This document shows positions 10,713-25,000 of a stretch of 64,000 nucleotides of DNA, one piece after another. Where the stretch lies: the NCBI GenBank assembly GCA_032622095.1, contig CP136063.1:81755980-81819979 (forward strand), read 5' to 3'. A model generated the notes under the pieces. It was not told the DNA's origin, did not search any database, and worked only from the letters and a program-made list of their open reading frames with translations. This DNA is from Siphonodentalium dalli (lineage: Eukaryota; Mollusca; Scaphopoda; Gadilida; Siphonodentaliidae). Positions within the stretch are counted from its first letter, which is position 1. The number at the start of each line of letters is the position of its first letter. Position numbers and translations under genes: made by a program.

Positions 10713-12381
10713 GCTAGACGAATGAGCACGCCAAGTTGATGTATGCACGCTTATTTTACCGGGTTTACTTTTGATAAATATAAACTTCTATATACAAAGC
10801 TGTGCTCTTGTGTTTTGTGAACGTTCTTTTATATCTAATGATAACTAAAAAGATATACAATATATGCCGAGCACGTCTGCGATAACATGATTATGCAACT
10901 GATTACACCTCTATTATAGCCATTTGGCAGTGTGAAGATCCAAATTATGATCGCTTGTTTCATCGCGGTCCGGTTCCAGAGACCAACATAGGTCTATGAA
11001 TATGCTAAACATTATTGGGAAGACTCTTTTTAACATAGAAAGACTAATGCAAGTGGTCGAATTCAGAAAGTTCTGTTCTAATACGAATTGAGATGGTCCA
11101 TGTGTGTATTGGTTATCCATCCTACAGTTCCCATTTTAAAAGAGAATCCCAAATATAACCAAGTATTTACTTAATACTCGTTAACTTTTATAAAACATAT
11201 ATATTGCCATATTTCAGTAGATTGAAATCCTGCTATTTTTCAACAGGCAAACATGTAGAGTTGGCCTACACTGATTACCAAAATCATGTTCAGATTACGC
11301 ATCCAATTAATGGTTTACTTTACAGCTTTGTAATAATTAATCTATCAAACCAGTAATGCCACATCGGCATTCGTGTCCACCAAATACTTATGTTCCTATT
11401 TCTCAGACCTACAATCATCGAGATCGTGAACATCGAACTATATGACTTGTATTGCAGATTCGAATAGGATGCAGAGCCATTATTTTCATTCGTTCCGTTA
11501 TCTTAAATATGGTGATCTATCAATGGCCGTATGTTTCAGATGTGTTATTTGTACTGAAGATTTTGATAATTGGTTTAATCTAAGGGATGACATAGAACTG
11601 GTCCATAATTTTTCCCCAAATACTCCCGATGCCTACATGGACCATATGCTCTTTGGCAATCCTGGACAATCTTTCCAGTGCTTTGAAGACGGTTATAATG
11701 TTCAAAATCCAACATATTCCATCCCACTTTTACTGTCATCAAATCATTACCAGTTACTAATTCCGTTTGAATTATACAGAAGTCGGTTTCTCCAATGTCA
11801 AACCCTGATGGTTCCCTATATACCCTCCTCTTGGTAAAATTCTTAGCGAGAAGCATAGACGCAGAGCCAACGGAGTGAGTTATTTCAGTACAAGAGGGCG
11901 GCAACTAATAAGTATGACATGGTGGTGACCATTCGTGGTCTTGTAGACTTAGCATGGGTAGGAGAAAATATTTTTTAAAAATCGGAACCAAATTTCAGCT
12001 AACCTGAAAAATATAGCAGATTCAAAAAGTGGATGCCAGACAAAGTGTGCTATTTAGTTTCACCGTCAATAAGACGGTGCAGACGAAAAATTATGACCTG
12101 GTGATGACAATTCATTGTCTTCTTGTTCAGACTGAGCATTGTTAAAAAATAAAATAAACAATCAGAACCGATTTTCAGGTAACTTGAACCCGAAAATCTA
12201 TATCTGAAAAAGGTAACATTTGTCAACACATCGCAGATATGGGTATGCTTGGACGAGGAGCCGGTATGGCGCTCTGAAAAGAAAGAAAAGAGACGAGTCT
12301 GACAGTTGAGATGCACGGTATGATTTGACAACAATTAGTCAAATTTCATGACCCAATTTTAAGGTAACAAGACAAAAGATA

Positions 12382-15300
12382 ATAGCCACAGCAATACTGA
12401 GGCCATCGCCGGTATACAAATAAAAAGACTGGCACTTCCAGAGCTTGACTCACGGTGGTCAAACAGGCGCAATGATTGGGTTGTCAGCGGACACATATTA
12501 CACGGTATGTGCGATCCACGCAAAACGCCAAATACAGATTACATTGCGCGTCTCCACCCTGAAGCAGTTTGTAGAGCGAGTGGAATGTATGTGTATGACC
12601 GGGTTTCTTCTTTATCAATGTTAATAATAAGAATTTTGTAAATGGTTTTATTGAGATTGTTCCTATCAGAAAACAGCATTTTAAAGGATATATTTGCTCC
12701 AGATATGCTAAAATCAGCATTGTTTAAACATTGGAATAATGTCCTTCATGTATAAACCGATTTGTTATGTCATATATATAACTACATGGGCTACTTTGGT
12801 CTGAAATAAACCATTATATATAAAGGATTCACAGTAAACAAGACGATGAAAACAAACAATTGTGGAACGCTGGTGACACTTATTGGTATATTAGCCGATT
12901 AACAGATACAAATTTCTCAGGTAATTTACATATTTTAGATTCGGTGAATAATAGCAAAAACAACGTTGATATTATCGGTGTGTAACTGACAACCTCAAAG
13001 CAACAAAGGGATTTTTGGCAGGGCACTGATGCATACGATATTATGACAACTCCGTTTGAACTACTGATGATTTAAAAAATTAAGGTCGCTGTATTCAACA
13101 AGGTCAATGCAACCAAATTAAGGGTTTTGTATGACCACAGAGGTTTTCCATATTATACATAGTTAGTATAAAGTATTCACAGTAGATAAGACTGTTAATA
13201 CAGACAAGAGTGATATTTTTGTGACAATTTATGGTCTTCTGGTTGAGAATGAGTGGTAGCTTGAGGAATGAGCACGCCCAATTTAATGTCCTCATGCCTA
13301 TATTACCGGGTTCAGTTATGATAAATAACGACAACAATACATTAATAAGTCAAATTAGTAAGTGAATACATTTGCCAAATTGTTTAGTATTCGAGCGGTG
13401 AGTCATTAACAAGGCAGGCATGTGTCTAGATGGAGGAAGAGCAAGCATTGCACTGCTTTAACACCATCATATATTGTTTGGTTGTGATGAATTACATTAT
13501 AGTTCTGAATAAATACACACTGTTTCAACTATTATTGTGTAAGATAATGTCGATACCTATCTGACAAGCTCACAACAAATGTAAGGGCTTTATACAAAGG
13601 CACTGAGGTGTTTGATATCATGACAACTCCATATGAGCTATTGTTGACAGGGTCAAAGAAAACAAATTAAGGGCTTTGTGTGATCGCAATGAGGTTTTCC
13701 ATATCAGACCTAGTGCATCATGATAAAGGCCATTCCACACGGCGAGATCAATTAAAACAAAAATAAGTGAATAACGAAACAACCATGAGTTCAACCATTC
13801 AGAAAGCCGACGTCGCAGAAAACGCCAAAAACTCATTGCCGTGCAGCAAACGCCATGTGTAAGGAACTTAAGGGATACACAGTTGAGAAGACTGTCAGTA
13901 GAGACAATTGTGACTATTTACGGTCTTCTGGTTGATAGTGGGCATTGTTAGCTAGACGAATGAGCACGCCAAGTTGATGTATGCACGCTTATTTTACCGG
14001 GTTTACTTTTGATAAATATAAACTTCTATATACAAAGCTGGGCTCTTGTGTTTTGTGAACGTTCTTTTATATCTAATGATAACTAAAAAGATATACAATA
14101 TATGCCGAGCACGTCTGCGATAACATGATTATGCAACTGATTACACCTCTATTATAGCCATTTGGCAGTGTGAAGATCCAAATTATGATCACTTGTTTCA
14201 TCGCGGTCCGGTTCCAGAGACCAACATAGGTCTATGAATATGCTAAACATTCTTGGGAAGACTCTTTTTACCATAGAAAGACTAATGCAAGTGGTCGAAT
14301 TCAGAAAGTTCTGTTCTAATACGAATTGAGATGGTCCATGTGTGTATTGGTTGTCCACCCTACAGTTCCCATTTTAAAAGAGAATCCCAAATATAACCAA
14401 GTATTTACTTAATACTCGTTAACTTTTATAAAACATATATATTGCCATATTTCAGTAGATTGAAATCCTGCTATTTTCCAACAGGCAAACGTGTAGAGTT
14501 GGCCTACACTGATTACCAAAATCATGTTCAGATTACGCATCCAATTAATGGTTTACTTTACAGCTTTGTAATAATTAATCTATCAAACCAGTAATGCCAC
14601 ATCGGCATTCGTGTCCACCAAATACTTATGTTCCTATTTCTCAGACCTACAATCATCGAGATCGTGAACATCGAACTATATGACTTGTATTGCAGATTCG
14701 AATAGGATGCAGAGCCATTATTTTCATTCCTTCCGTTATCTTAAATATGGTGATCTATCAATGGCCGTATGTTTCAGATGTGTTATTTGTACTGAAGATT
14801 TTGATAATTGGTTTAATCTAAGGGATGACATAGAACTGGTCCATAATTTTTCCCCAAATACTCCCGATGCCTACATGGACCATATGCTCTTTGGCAATCC
14901 TGGACAATCTTTCCAGTGCTTTGAAGACGGTTATAATGTTCAAAATCCAACATATTCCATCCCACTTTTACTGTCATCAAATCATTACCAGTTACTAATT
15001 CCGTTTGAATTATACAGAAGTCGGTTTCTCCAATGTCAAACCCTGATGGTTCCCTATATACCCTCCTCTTGGTAAAATTCTTAGCGAGAAGCATAGACGC
15101 AGAGCCAACGGAGTGAGTTATTTCAGTACAAGAGGGCGGCAACTAATAAGTATGACATGGTGGTGACCATTCGTGGTCTTGTAGACTTAGCATGGGTAGG
15201 AGAAAATATTTTTTAAAAATCGGAACCAATTTTCAGCTAACCTGAAAAATATAGCAGATTCAGAAAGTGGATGCCAGACAAAGTGTGCTATTTAGTTTCA

Positions 15301-15619
15301 CCGTCAATAAGACGGTGCAGACGAAAAATTATGACCTGGTGATGACAATTCATTGTCTTCTTGTTCAGACTGAGCATTGTTAAAAAATAAAATAAACAAT
15401 CAGAACCGATTTTCAGGTAACTTGAACCCGAAAATCTATATCTGAAAAAGGTAACATTTGTCAACACATCGCAGATATGGGTATGCTTGGACGAGGAGCC
15501 GGTATGGCGCTCTGAAAAGAAAGAAAAGAGACGAGTCTGACAGTTGAGATGCACGGTATGATTTGACAACAATTAGTCAAATTTCATGACCCAATTTTAA
15601 GGTAACAAGACAAAAGATA
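12382..15619 (+). repeat. Array unit 4
   Basis: 3238 bp. Shares many private variants with unit 5: CACGGTGGTCAAAC, GAGTGGTAGCTTG, TGTCTAGATGG, CTGTCAGTAGAG, CTGGGCTCTTG and GATCACTTG, all about 3235-3238 bp apart. The pair arose by a recent local duplication. Confidence 0.95.
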
Positions 15620-18600
15620 ATAGCCACAGCAATACTGAGGCCATCGCCGGTATACAAATAAAAAGACTGGCACTTCCAGAGCTTGACTCACGGTGGTCAA
15701 ACAGGCGCAATGATTGGGTTGTCAGCGGACACATATTACACGGTATGTGCGATCCACGCAAAACGCCAAATACAGATTACATTGCGCGTCTCCACCCTGA
15801 AGCAGTTTGTAGAGCGAGTGGAATGTATGTGTATGACCGGGTTTCTTCTTTATCAATGTTAATAATAAGAATTTTGTAAATGGTTTTATTGAGATTGTTC
15901 CTATCAGAAAACAGCATTTTAAAGGATATATTTGCTCCAGATATGCTAAAATCAGCATTGTTTAAACATTGGAATAATGTCCTTCATGTATAAACCGATT
16001 TGTTATGTCATATATATAACTACATGGGCTACTTTGGTCTGAAATAAACCATTATATATAAAGGATTCACAGTAAACAAGACGATGAAAACAAACAATTG
16101 TGGAACGCTGGTGACACTTATTGGTATATTAGCCGATTAACAGATACAAATTTCTCAGGTCATTTACATATTTTAGATTCGGTGAATAATAGCAAAAACA
16201 ACGTTGATATTATCGGTGTGTAACTGACAACCTCAAAGCAACAAAGGGATTTTTGGCAGGGCACTGATGCATACGATATTATGACAACTCCGTTTGAACT
16301 ACTGATGATTTAAAAAATTAAGGTCGCTGTATTCAACAAGGTCAATGCAACCAAATTAAGGGTTTTGTATGACCACAGAGGTTTTCCATATACATAGTTA
16401 GTATAAAGTATTCACAGTAGATAAGACTGTTAATACAGACAAGAGTGATATTTTTGTGACAATTTATGGTCTTCTGGTTGAGAATGAGTGGTAGCTTGAG
16501 GAATGAGCACGCCCAATTTAATGTCCTCATGCCTATATTACCGGGTTCAGTTATGATAAATAACGACAACAATACATTAATAAGTCAAATTAGTAAGTGA
16601 ATACATTTGCCAAATTGTTTAGTATTCGAGCGGTGAGTCATTAACAAGGCAGGCATGTGTCTAGATGGAGGAAGAGCAAGCATTGCACTGCTTTAACACC
16701 ATCATATATTGTTTGGTTGTGATGAATTACATTATAGTTCTGAATAAATACACACTGTTTCAACTATTATTGTGTAAGATAATGTCGATACCTATCTGAC
16801 AAGCTCACAACAAATGTAAGGGCTTTATACAAAGGCACTGAGGTGTTTGATATCATGACAACTCCATATGAGCTATTGTTGACAGGGTCAAAGAAAACAA
16901 ATTAAGGGCTTTGTGTGATCGCAATGAGGTTTTCCATATCAGACCTAGTGCATCATGATAAAGGCCATTCCACACGGCGAGATCAATTAAAACAAAAATA
17001 AGTGAATAACGAAACAACCATGAGTTCAACCATTCAGAAAGCCGACGTCGCAGAAAACGCCAAAAACTCATTGCCGTGCAGCAAACGCCATGTGTAAGGA
17101 ACTTAAGGGATACACAGTTGAGAAGACTGTCAGTAGAGACAATTGTGACTATTTACGGTCTTCTGGTTGATAGTGGGCATTGTTAGCTAGACGAATGAGC
17201 ACGCCAAGTTGATGTATGCACGCTTATTTTACCGGGTTTACTTTTGATAAATATAAACTTCTATATACAAAGCTGGGCTCTTGTGTTTTGTGAACGTTCT
17301 TTTATATCTAATGATAACTAAAAAGATATACAATATATGCCGAGCACGTCTGCGATAACATGATTATGCAACTGATTACACCTCTATTATAGCCATTTGG
17401 CAGTGTGAAGATCCAAATTATGATCACTTGTTTCATCGCGGTCCGGTTCCAGAGACCAACATAGGTCTATGAATATGCTAAACATTCTTGGGAAGACTCT
17501 TTTTACCATAGAAAGACTAATGCAAGTGGTCGAATTCAGAAAGTTCTGTTCTAATACGAATTGAGATGGTCCATGTGTGTATTGGTTGTCCACCCTACAG
17601 TTCCCATTTTAAAAGAGAATCCCAAATATAACCAAGTATTTACTTAATACTCGTTAACTTTTATAAAACATATATATTGCCATATTTCAGTAGATTGAAA
17701 TCCTGCTATTTTCCAACAGGCAAACGTGTAGAGTTGGCCTACACTGATTACCAAAATCATGTTCAGATTACGCATCCAATTAATGGTTTACTTTACAGCT
17801 TTGTAATAATTAATCTATCAAACCAGTAATGCCACATCGGCATTCGTGTCCACCAAATACTTATGTTCCTATTTCTCAGACCTACAATCATCGAGATCGT
17901 GAACATCGAACTATATGACTTGTATTGCAGATTCGAATAGGATGCAGAGCCATTATTTTCATTCCTTCCGTTATCTTAAATATGGTGATCTATCAATGGC
18001 CGTATGTTTCAGATGTGTTATTTGTACTGAAGATTTTGATAATTGGTTTAATCTAAGGGATGACATAGAACTGGTCCATAATTTTTCCCCAAATACTCCC
18101 GATGCCTACATGGACCATATGCTCTTTGGCAATCCTGGACAATCTTTCCAGTGCTTTGAAGACGGTTATAATGTTCAAAATCCAACATATTCCATCCCAC
18201 TTTTACTGTCATCAAATCATTACCAGTTACTAATTCCGTTTGAATTATACAGAAGTCGGTTTCTCCAATGTCAAACCCTGATGGTTCCCTATATACCCTC
18301 CTCTTGGTAAAATTCTTAGCGAGAAGCATAGACGCAGAGCCAACGGAGTGAGTTATTTCAGTACAAGAGGGCGGCAACTAATAAGTATGACATGGTGGTG
18401 ACCATTCATGGTCTTGTAGACTTAGCATGGGTAGAAGAAAATATTTTTTAAAAATCGGAACCAATTTTCAGCTAACCTGAAAAATATAGCAGATTCAAAA
18501 AGTGGATGCCAGACAAAGTGTGCTATTTAGTTTCACCGTCAATAAGACGGTGCAGACGAAAAATTATGACCTGGTGATGACAATTCATTGTCTTCTTGTT

Positions 18601-18853
18601 CAGACTGAGCACTGTTAAAAATAAAATAAACAATCAGAACCGATTTTCAGGTAACTTGAACCCGAAAATCTATATCTGAAAAAGGTAACATTTGTCAACA
18701 AATCGCAGATATGGGTATGCTTGGACGAGGAGCCGGTATGGCGCTCTGAAAAGAAAGAAAAGAGACGAGTCTGACAGTTGAGATGCACGGTATGATTTGA
18801 CAACAATTAGTCAAATTTCATGACCCAATTTTCAGGTAACAAGACAAAAGATA
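15620..18853 (+). repeat. Array unit 5
   Basis: 3234 bp. Twin of unit 4, from which it differs by very few changes, one being the loss of 3 bp in CCATATACATAG near 16387. Confidence 0.95.
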
Positions 18854-21800
18854 ATAGCCACAGCAATCCTGAGGCCATCGCCGGTATACAAATAAAAAGA
18901 CTGGCACTTCCAGAGCTTGACTCACTGTGGTCAAACAGGCGCAATGATTGGGTTGTCAGCGGACACATATTACACGGTATGTGCGATCCACGCAAAACGC
19001 CAAATACAGATTACATTGCGCGTCTCCACCCTGAAGCAGTTTGTAGAACGAGTGGAATGTATGTGTATGACCGGGTTTCTTCTTTATCAATGTTAATAAT
19101 AAGAATTTTGTAAATGGTTTTATTGAGATTGTTCCTATCAGAAAACAGCATTTTAAAGGATATATTTGCTCCAGATATGCTAAAATCAGCATTGTTTAAA
19201 CATTGGAATAATGTCCTTCATGTATAAACCGATTTGTTATGTCATATATATAACTACATGGGCTACTTTGGTCTGAAATAAACCATGATATATAAAGGAT
19301 TCACAGTAAACAAGACGATGAAAACAAACAATTGTGGAACGCTGGTGACACTTATTGGTATATTAGCCGATTAACAGATATAAATTTCTCAGGTCATTTA
19401 CATATTTTAGATTCGGTGAATAATAGCAAACACAACGTTGATATTATCGGTGTGTAACTGACAACCTCAAAGCAACAAAGGGATTTTTGGCAGGGCACTG
19501 ATGAATACGATATTATGACAACTCCGTTTGAACTACTAATGATTTAAAAAAATTAAGGTCGCTGTATTCAACAAGGTCAATGCAACCAAATTAAGGGTTT
19601 TGTATGACCACAGAGGTTTTCCATATTATACATAGTTAGTATAAAGTATTCACAGTAGATAAGACTGTTAATACAGACAAGAGTGATATTTTTGTGACAA
19701 TTTATGGTCTTCTGGTTGAGAATGAGTATTAGCTTGAGGAATGAGCACGCCCAATTTAATGTCCTCATGCCTATATTACCGGGTTCAGTTATGATAAATA
19801 ACGACAACAATACATTAATAAGTCAAATTAGTAAGTGAATACATTTGCCAAATTGTTTAGTATTCGAGCGGTGAGTCATTAACAAGGCAGGCATGTGTCT
19901 AAATGGAGGAAGAGCAAGCATTGAACTGCTTTAACACCATCATATATTGTTTGGTTGTGATGAATTACATTATAGTTCTGAATAAATACACACTGTTTCA
20001 ACTATTATTGTGTAAGATAATGTCGATACCTATCTGACAAGCTCACAACAAATGTAAGGGCTTTATACAAAGGCACTGAGGTGTTTGATATCATGACAAC
20101 TCCATATGAGCTATTGTTGAAAGGGTCAAAGAAAACAAATTAAGGGCTTTGTGTGATCGCAATGAGGTTTTCCATATCAGACCTAGTGCATCATGATAAA
20201 GGCCATTCCACACGGCGAGATCAATTAAAACAAAAATAAGTGAATAACGAAACAACCATGAGTTCAACCATTCAGAAAGCCGTCGTCGCAGAAAACGCCA
20301 AAACTCATTGCCGTGCAGCAAACGCCATGTGTAAGGAACTTAAGGGATACACAGTTGAGAAGACTGTCAATAGAGACAATTGTGACATGAGTGACTATTT
20401 ACGGTCTTCTGGTTGATAGTGGGCATTGTTAGCTAGACGAATGAGCACGCCAAGTTGATGTATGCACGCTTATTTTACCGGGTTTACTTTTGATAAATAT
20501 AAACTTCTATATACAAAGCTGTGCTCTTGTGTTTTGTGAACGTTCTTTTATATCTAATGATAACTAAAAATATATACAATATATGCCGAGCACGTCTGCG
20601 ATAACATGATTATGCAACTGATTACACCTCTATTATAGCCATTTGGCAGTGTGAAGATCCAAATTATGATCGCTTGTTTCATCGCGGTCCGGTTCCAGAG
20701 ACCAACATAGGTCTATGAATATGCTAAACATTCTTGGGAAGACTCTTTTTACCATAGAAAGACTAATGCAAGTGGTCGAATTCAGAAAGTTCTGTTCTAA
20801 TACGAATTGAGATGGTCCGTGTGTGTATTGGTTATCCACCCTACAGTTCCCATTTTAAAAGAGAATCCCAAATATAACCAAGTATTTACTTAATACTCGT
20901 TAACTTTTATAAAACATATATATTGCCATATTTCAGTAGATTGAAATCCTGCTATTTTTCAACAGGCAAACATGTAGAGTTGGCCTACACTGATTACCAA
21001 AATCATGTTCAGATTACGCATCCAATTAATGGTTTACTTTACAGCTTTGTAATAATTAGTCTATCAAACCAGTAATGCCACATCGGCATTCGTGTCCACC
21101 AAATACTTATGTTCCTATTTCTCAGACCTACAATCATCGAGATCGTGAACATCGAACTATATGACTTGTATTGCAGATTCGAATAGGATGCAGAGCCATT
21201 ATTTTCATTCCTTCCGTTATCTTAAATATGGTGATCTATCAATGGCCGTATGTTTCAGATGTGTTATTTGTACTGAAGATTTTTATAATTGGTTTAATCT
21301 AAGGGATGACATAGAACTGGTCTATAATTTTTCCCCAAATACTCCCGATGCCTACATGGACCATATGCTCTTTGGCAATCCTGGACAATCTTTCCAGTGC
21401 TTTGAAGACGGTTATAATGTTCAAAATCCAACATATTCCATCCCACTTTTACTGTCATCAAATCATTACCAGTTACTAATTCCGTTTGAATTATACAGAA
21501 GTCGGTTTCTCCAATGTCAAACCCAGATGGTTCCCTATATACCATCCTCTTGGTAAAATTCTTAGCGAGAAGCATACTCGCAGAGCCAACGGAGTGAGTT
21601 ATTTCAGTACAAGAGGGCGGCAACTAATAAGTATGACATGGTGGTGACCATTCATGGTCTTGTAGACTTAGCATGGGTAGGAGAAAATATTAAAAACAAA
21701 TCGGAACCAATTTTCAGCTAACCTGAAAAATATAGCAGATTCCAAAAGTGGATGCCAGACAAAGTGTGCTATTTAGTTTCACCGTCAATAAGACGGTGCA

Positions 21801-22099
21801 GACGAAAACTTATGACCTGGTGATGACAATTCATTGTCTTCTTGTTCAGACTGAGCATAGTTAAAAATAAAATAAACAATCAGAACCGATTTTCAGGTAA
21901 CTTGAACCCGAAAATCTATATCTGAAAAAGGTAACATTTGTCAACAAATCGCAGATATGGGTATGCTTGGACGAGGAGCCGGTATGGCGCTCTGAAAAGA
22001 AAGAAAAGAGACGAGTGTGACAGTTGAGATGCACGGTATGATTTGACAACAATTAGTCAAATTTCATGACCCAATTTTCAGGTAACAAGACAAAAGATA
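18854..22099 (+). repeat. Array unit 6
   Basis: 3246 bp. Belongs to the long-form subfamily: it keeps AACTCATTGCCGTGCAGC between two AAACGCCA repeats (20293-20300 and 20320-20327). It already has CGTCGTCGC, the variant of units 7-13, where earlier units have CGACGTCGC, so it is intermediate. Confidence 0.95.
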
Positions 22100-25000
22100 A
22101 TAGCCACAGCAATCCTGAGGCCATCGCCGGTATACAAATAAAAAGACTGGCACTTCCAGAGCTTGACTCACTGTGGTCAAACAGGCGCAATGATTGGGTT
22201 GTCAGCGGACACATATTACACGGTATGTGCGATCCACGCAAAATACAGATTACATTGCGCGTCTCCACCCTGAAGCAGTTTGTAGAGCGAGTGGAATGTA
22301 TGTGTATGACCGGGTTTCTTCTTTATCAATGTTAATAATAAGAATTTTGTAAATGGTTTTATTGAGATTGTTCCTATCAGGGTTGGGGTAATCGTAATCA
22401 GTAATCGTAATCAAAGTAATCGATTACAAAATTTGGAGTAATCGTCTGTAATCAGTAATCATGACATTTCTTGATTACAAGTAATTGTAATCGTAATCGA
22501 TTACTTTTAAATGTACATGTAATCATGATTACATTTTGATTACTTTTACTAAAATATCCATATGGATGGCTATTGGATACTCATAGTCTCATACTGTGGA
22601 GTGTGCAAAGATACAAACAACATATTAGAAAGTTAGTACAATTATGTCATGTGTTATGTTAGTGGTACAGTGTGTATGTATATTCTGGCAGTGGACACAG
22701 ATAACAACACACAATTGTTGAATACAACATGAATGGCAACAAACTTGTGATACAGACAGTGAAATGTTCCAATATGAATAAATAGGCTAGCCAACTTCAA
22801 TTATGATTAAATTGAATTGGGACTGCTGCAGATAATGGCTGTAGAGTCACACTGGTACAATAGGGCTAATTAACTGAACAAAGTAGGTGTGATGTACATT
22901 GGTAGACCTAATTAGCTGGTTTGTCATTTACTGCACTCATGGAGTTAAGCCCCATTTAATCCTCATCAGGATTAACAATGGATGATCATCAAATAAATCT
23001 TAGTGTTATCTTCATTGTGTTGGGTATTGAATCTAACAGAACATGCAAATAATTTATAATTGTTTCTGGTGATATTTTCATAAATATTATGCGTTAGTTT
23101 GAATACATGTAAGAAAATTTTAAATATATTAAAATATATTTACATAAATAAATACACATAAAACATAATGTATTCCCTATAAATTGGTGCATACCTTCAT
23201 GATGAAACCTTTCCAATACATGTAAATGTAAAAAAGTTTATATGTTTATTTTATTGCTTTCATCTTTCTATAGTTTCAGTCGTTTCTTGTTTCCATGTTA
23301 TGCAGTGATGTCTTTATTCAATCAAATTTGTAATGTTAATTTGAATTATTTAATTATTTATTCCTATGCGATCAAAATGGTTGGAAACTAACAATTGTAA
23401 TCAGATGTAATCAAAAAGTAATCGATTACATTTACTAAAGTAATTGTAATCGTAATCGATTACATTGAAAAAAATGTAATCAGTAATCGTAATCGTAATC
23501 ATGTAAATCAAAAGTAATTGTAATCGTAATCGATTACATTGTCATGTAATCACCCCAACCCTGGTTCCTATCAGAAAACAGCATTTTAAAGGATATATTT
23601 GCTCCAGATATGCTAAAATCAGCATTGTTTAAACATTGGAATAATGTCCTTCATGTATAAACCGATTTGTTATGTCATATATATAACTACATGGGCTACT
23701 TTGGTCTGAAATAAACCATTATATATAAAGGATTCACAGTAAACAAGACGATGAAAACAAACAATTGTGGAACGCTGGTGACACTTATTGGTATATTAGC
23801 CGATTAACAGATACAAATTTCTCAGGTCATTTACATATTTTAGATTCGGTAAATAATAGCAAAAACAACGTTGATATTATCGGTGTGTAACTGACAACCT
23901 CAAAGCAACAAAGGGATTTTTGGCAGGGCACTGATGCATACGATATTATGACAACTCCGTTTGAACTACTGATAATTTAAAAAATTAAGGTCGCTGTATT
24001 CAACAAGGTCAATGCAACCAAATTAAGGGTTTTGTATGACCACAGAGGTTTTCCATATTATACATAGTTAGTATAAAGTATTCACATTAAATAAGACTGT
24101 TAATACAGACAAGAGTGATATTTTTGTGACAATTTATGGTCTTCTGGTTGAGAATGAGTATTAGCTTGAGGAATGAGCACGCCCAATTTAATGTCCTCAT
24201 GCCTATATTACCGGGTTCAGTTATGATAAATAACGACAACAATACATTAATAAGTCAAATTAGTAAGTGAATACATTTGCCAAATTGTTTAGTATTCGAG
24301 CGGTGAGTCATTAACAAGGCAGGCATGTGTCTAAATGGAGGAAGAGCAAGCATTGAACTGCTTTAACACCATCGTATATTGTTTGGTTGTGATGAATTAC
24401 ATCATAGTTCTGAATAAATACACAGTTTTAACTATAATTGTTGTCTAAGATAATGTCGATACCTATCTGACAAGCTCACAACAAATGTAAGGGCTTTATA
24501 CAAAGGCACTGAGGTGTTTGATATCATGACAACTGCATATGAGCTATTGTTGACAAGGTCAATGAAAACAAATTAAGGGTTTTGTGTGATCGCAATGAGG
24601 TTTTCCATATCAAACCTAGTGCATCATGATAAAGGCCATTCCACACGGCGAGATCAATTAAAACAAAAATAAGTGAATAACGAAACAACCATGAGTTCAA
24701 CCATTCAGAAAGCCGTCGTCGCAGAAAACGCCATGTGTAAGGAACTTAAGGGATACACAGTTGAGAAGACTGTCAATAGAGACAATTGTGACATGAGTGA
24801 CTATTTACGGTCTTCTGGTTGATAGTGGGCATTGTTAGCTAGACGAATGAGCACGCCAAGTTGATGTATGCACGCTTATTTTACCGGGTTTACTTTTGAT
24901 AAATATAAACTTCTATATACAAAGCTGTGCTCTTGTGTTTTGTGAACGTTCTTTTATATCTAATGATAACTAAAAAGATATACAATATATGCCGAGCACG

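Larger units (their letters stand above)
9720..10800 (+). repeat. Internal duplication within the unit (shown for unit 3)
   Basis: Two halves of the unit are diverged copies of each other about 0.58 kb apart. The first holds GGCACTGATGCATACGATAT, GACAACTCCGTTTGAACTA, GAGGTTTTCCATAT, GACTGTTAATACAGAC, GGTCTTCTGGTTGA and ACCGGGTTCAGTTATGATAAA. The second holds GGCACTGAGGTGTTTGATAT, GACAACTCCATATGAGCTA, GAGGTTTTCCATAT, GACTGTCAATAGAGAC, GGTCTTCTGGTTGA and ACCGGGTTTACTTTTGATAAA in the same order. The second half has about 150 bp inserted between the FFCCATAT-type string and the GACTGTCAAT string. Each half contains one more decayed terminal-exon module. The same arrangement occurs in all units and in the distal paralog, so it predates the array. 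Confidence 0.8.
9129..12381 (+). repeat. Array unit 3
   Basis: 3253 bp. Private features include an 8-bp extra piece in GCCAAATTTGAAATTGTTTAG near 10122 and CATTATTGGGAAGAC near 11009. It shares CATCGAACTATATG with units 4-6, 11 and 12, while units 1, 2, 7-10 and 13 have CATCTAACTATATG. Confidence 0.95.
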
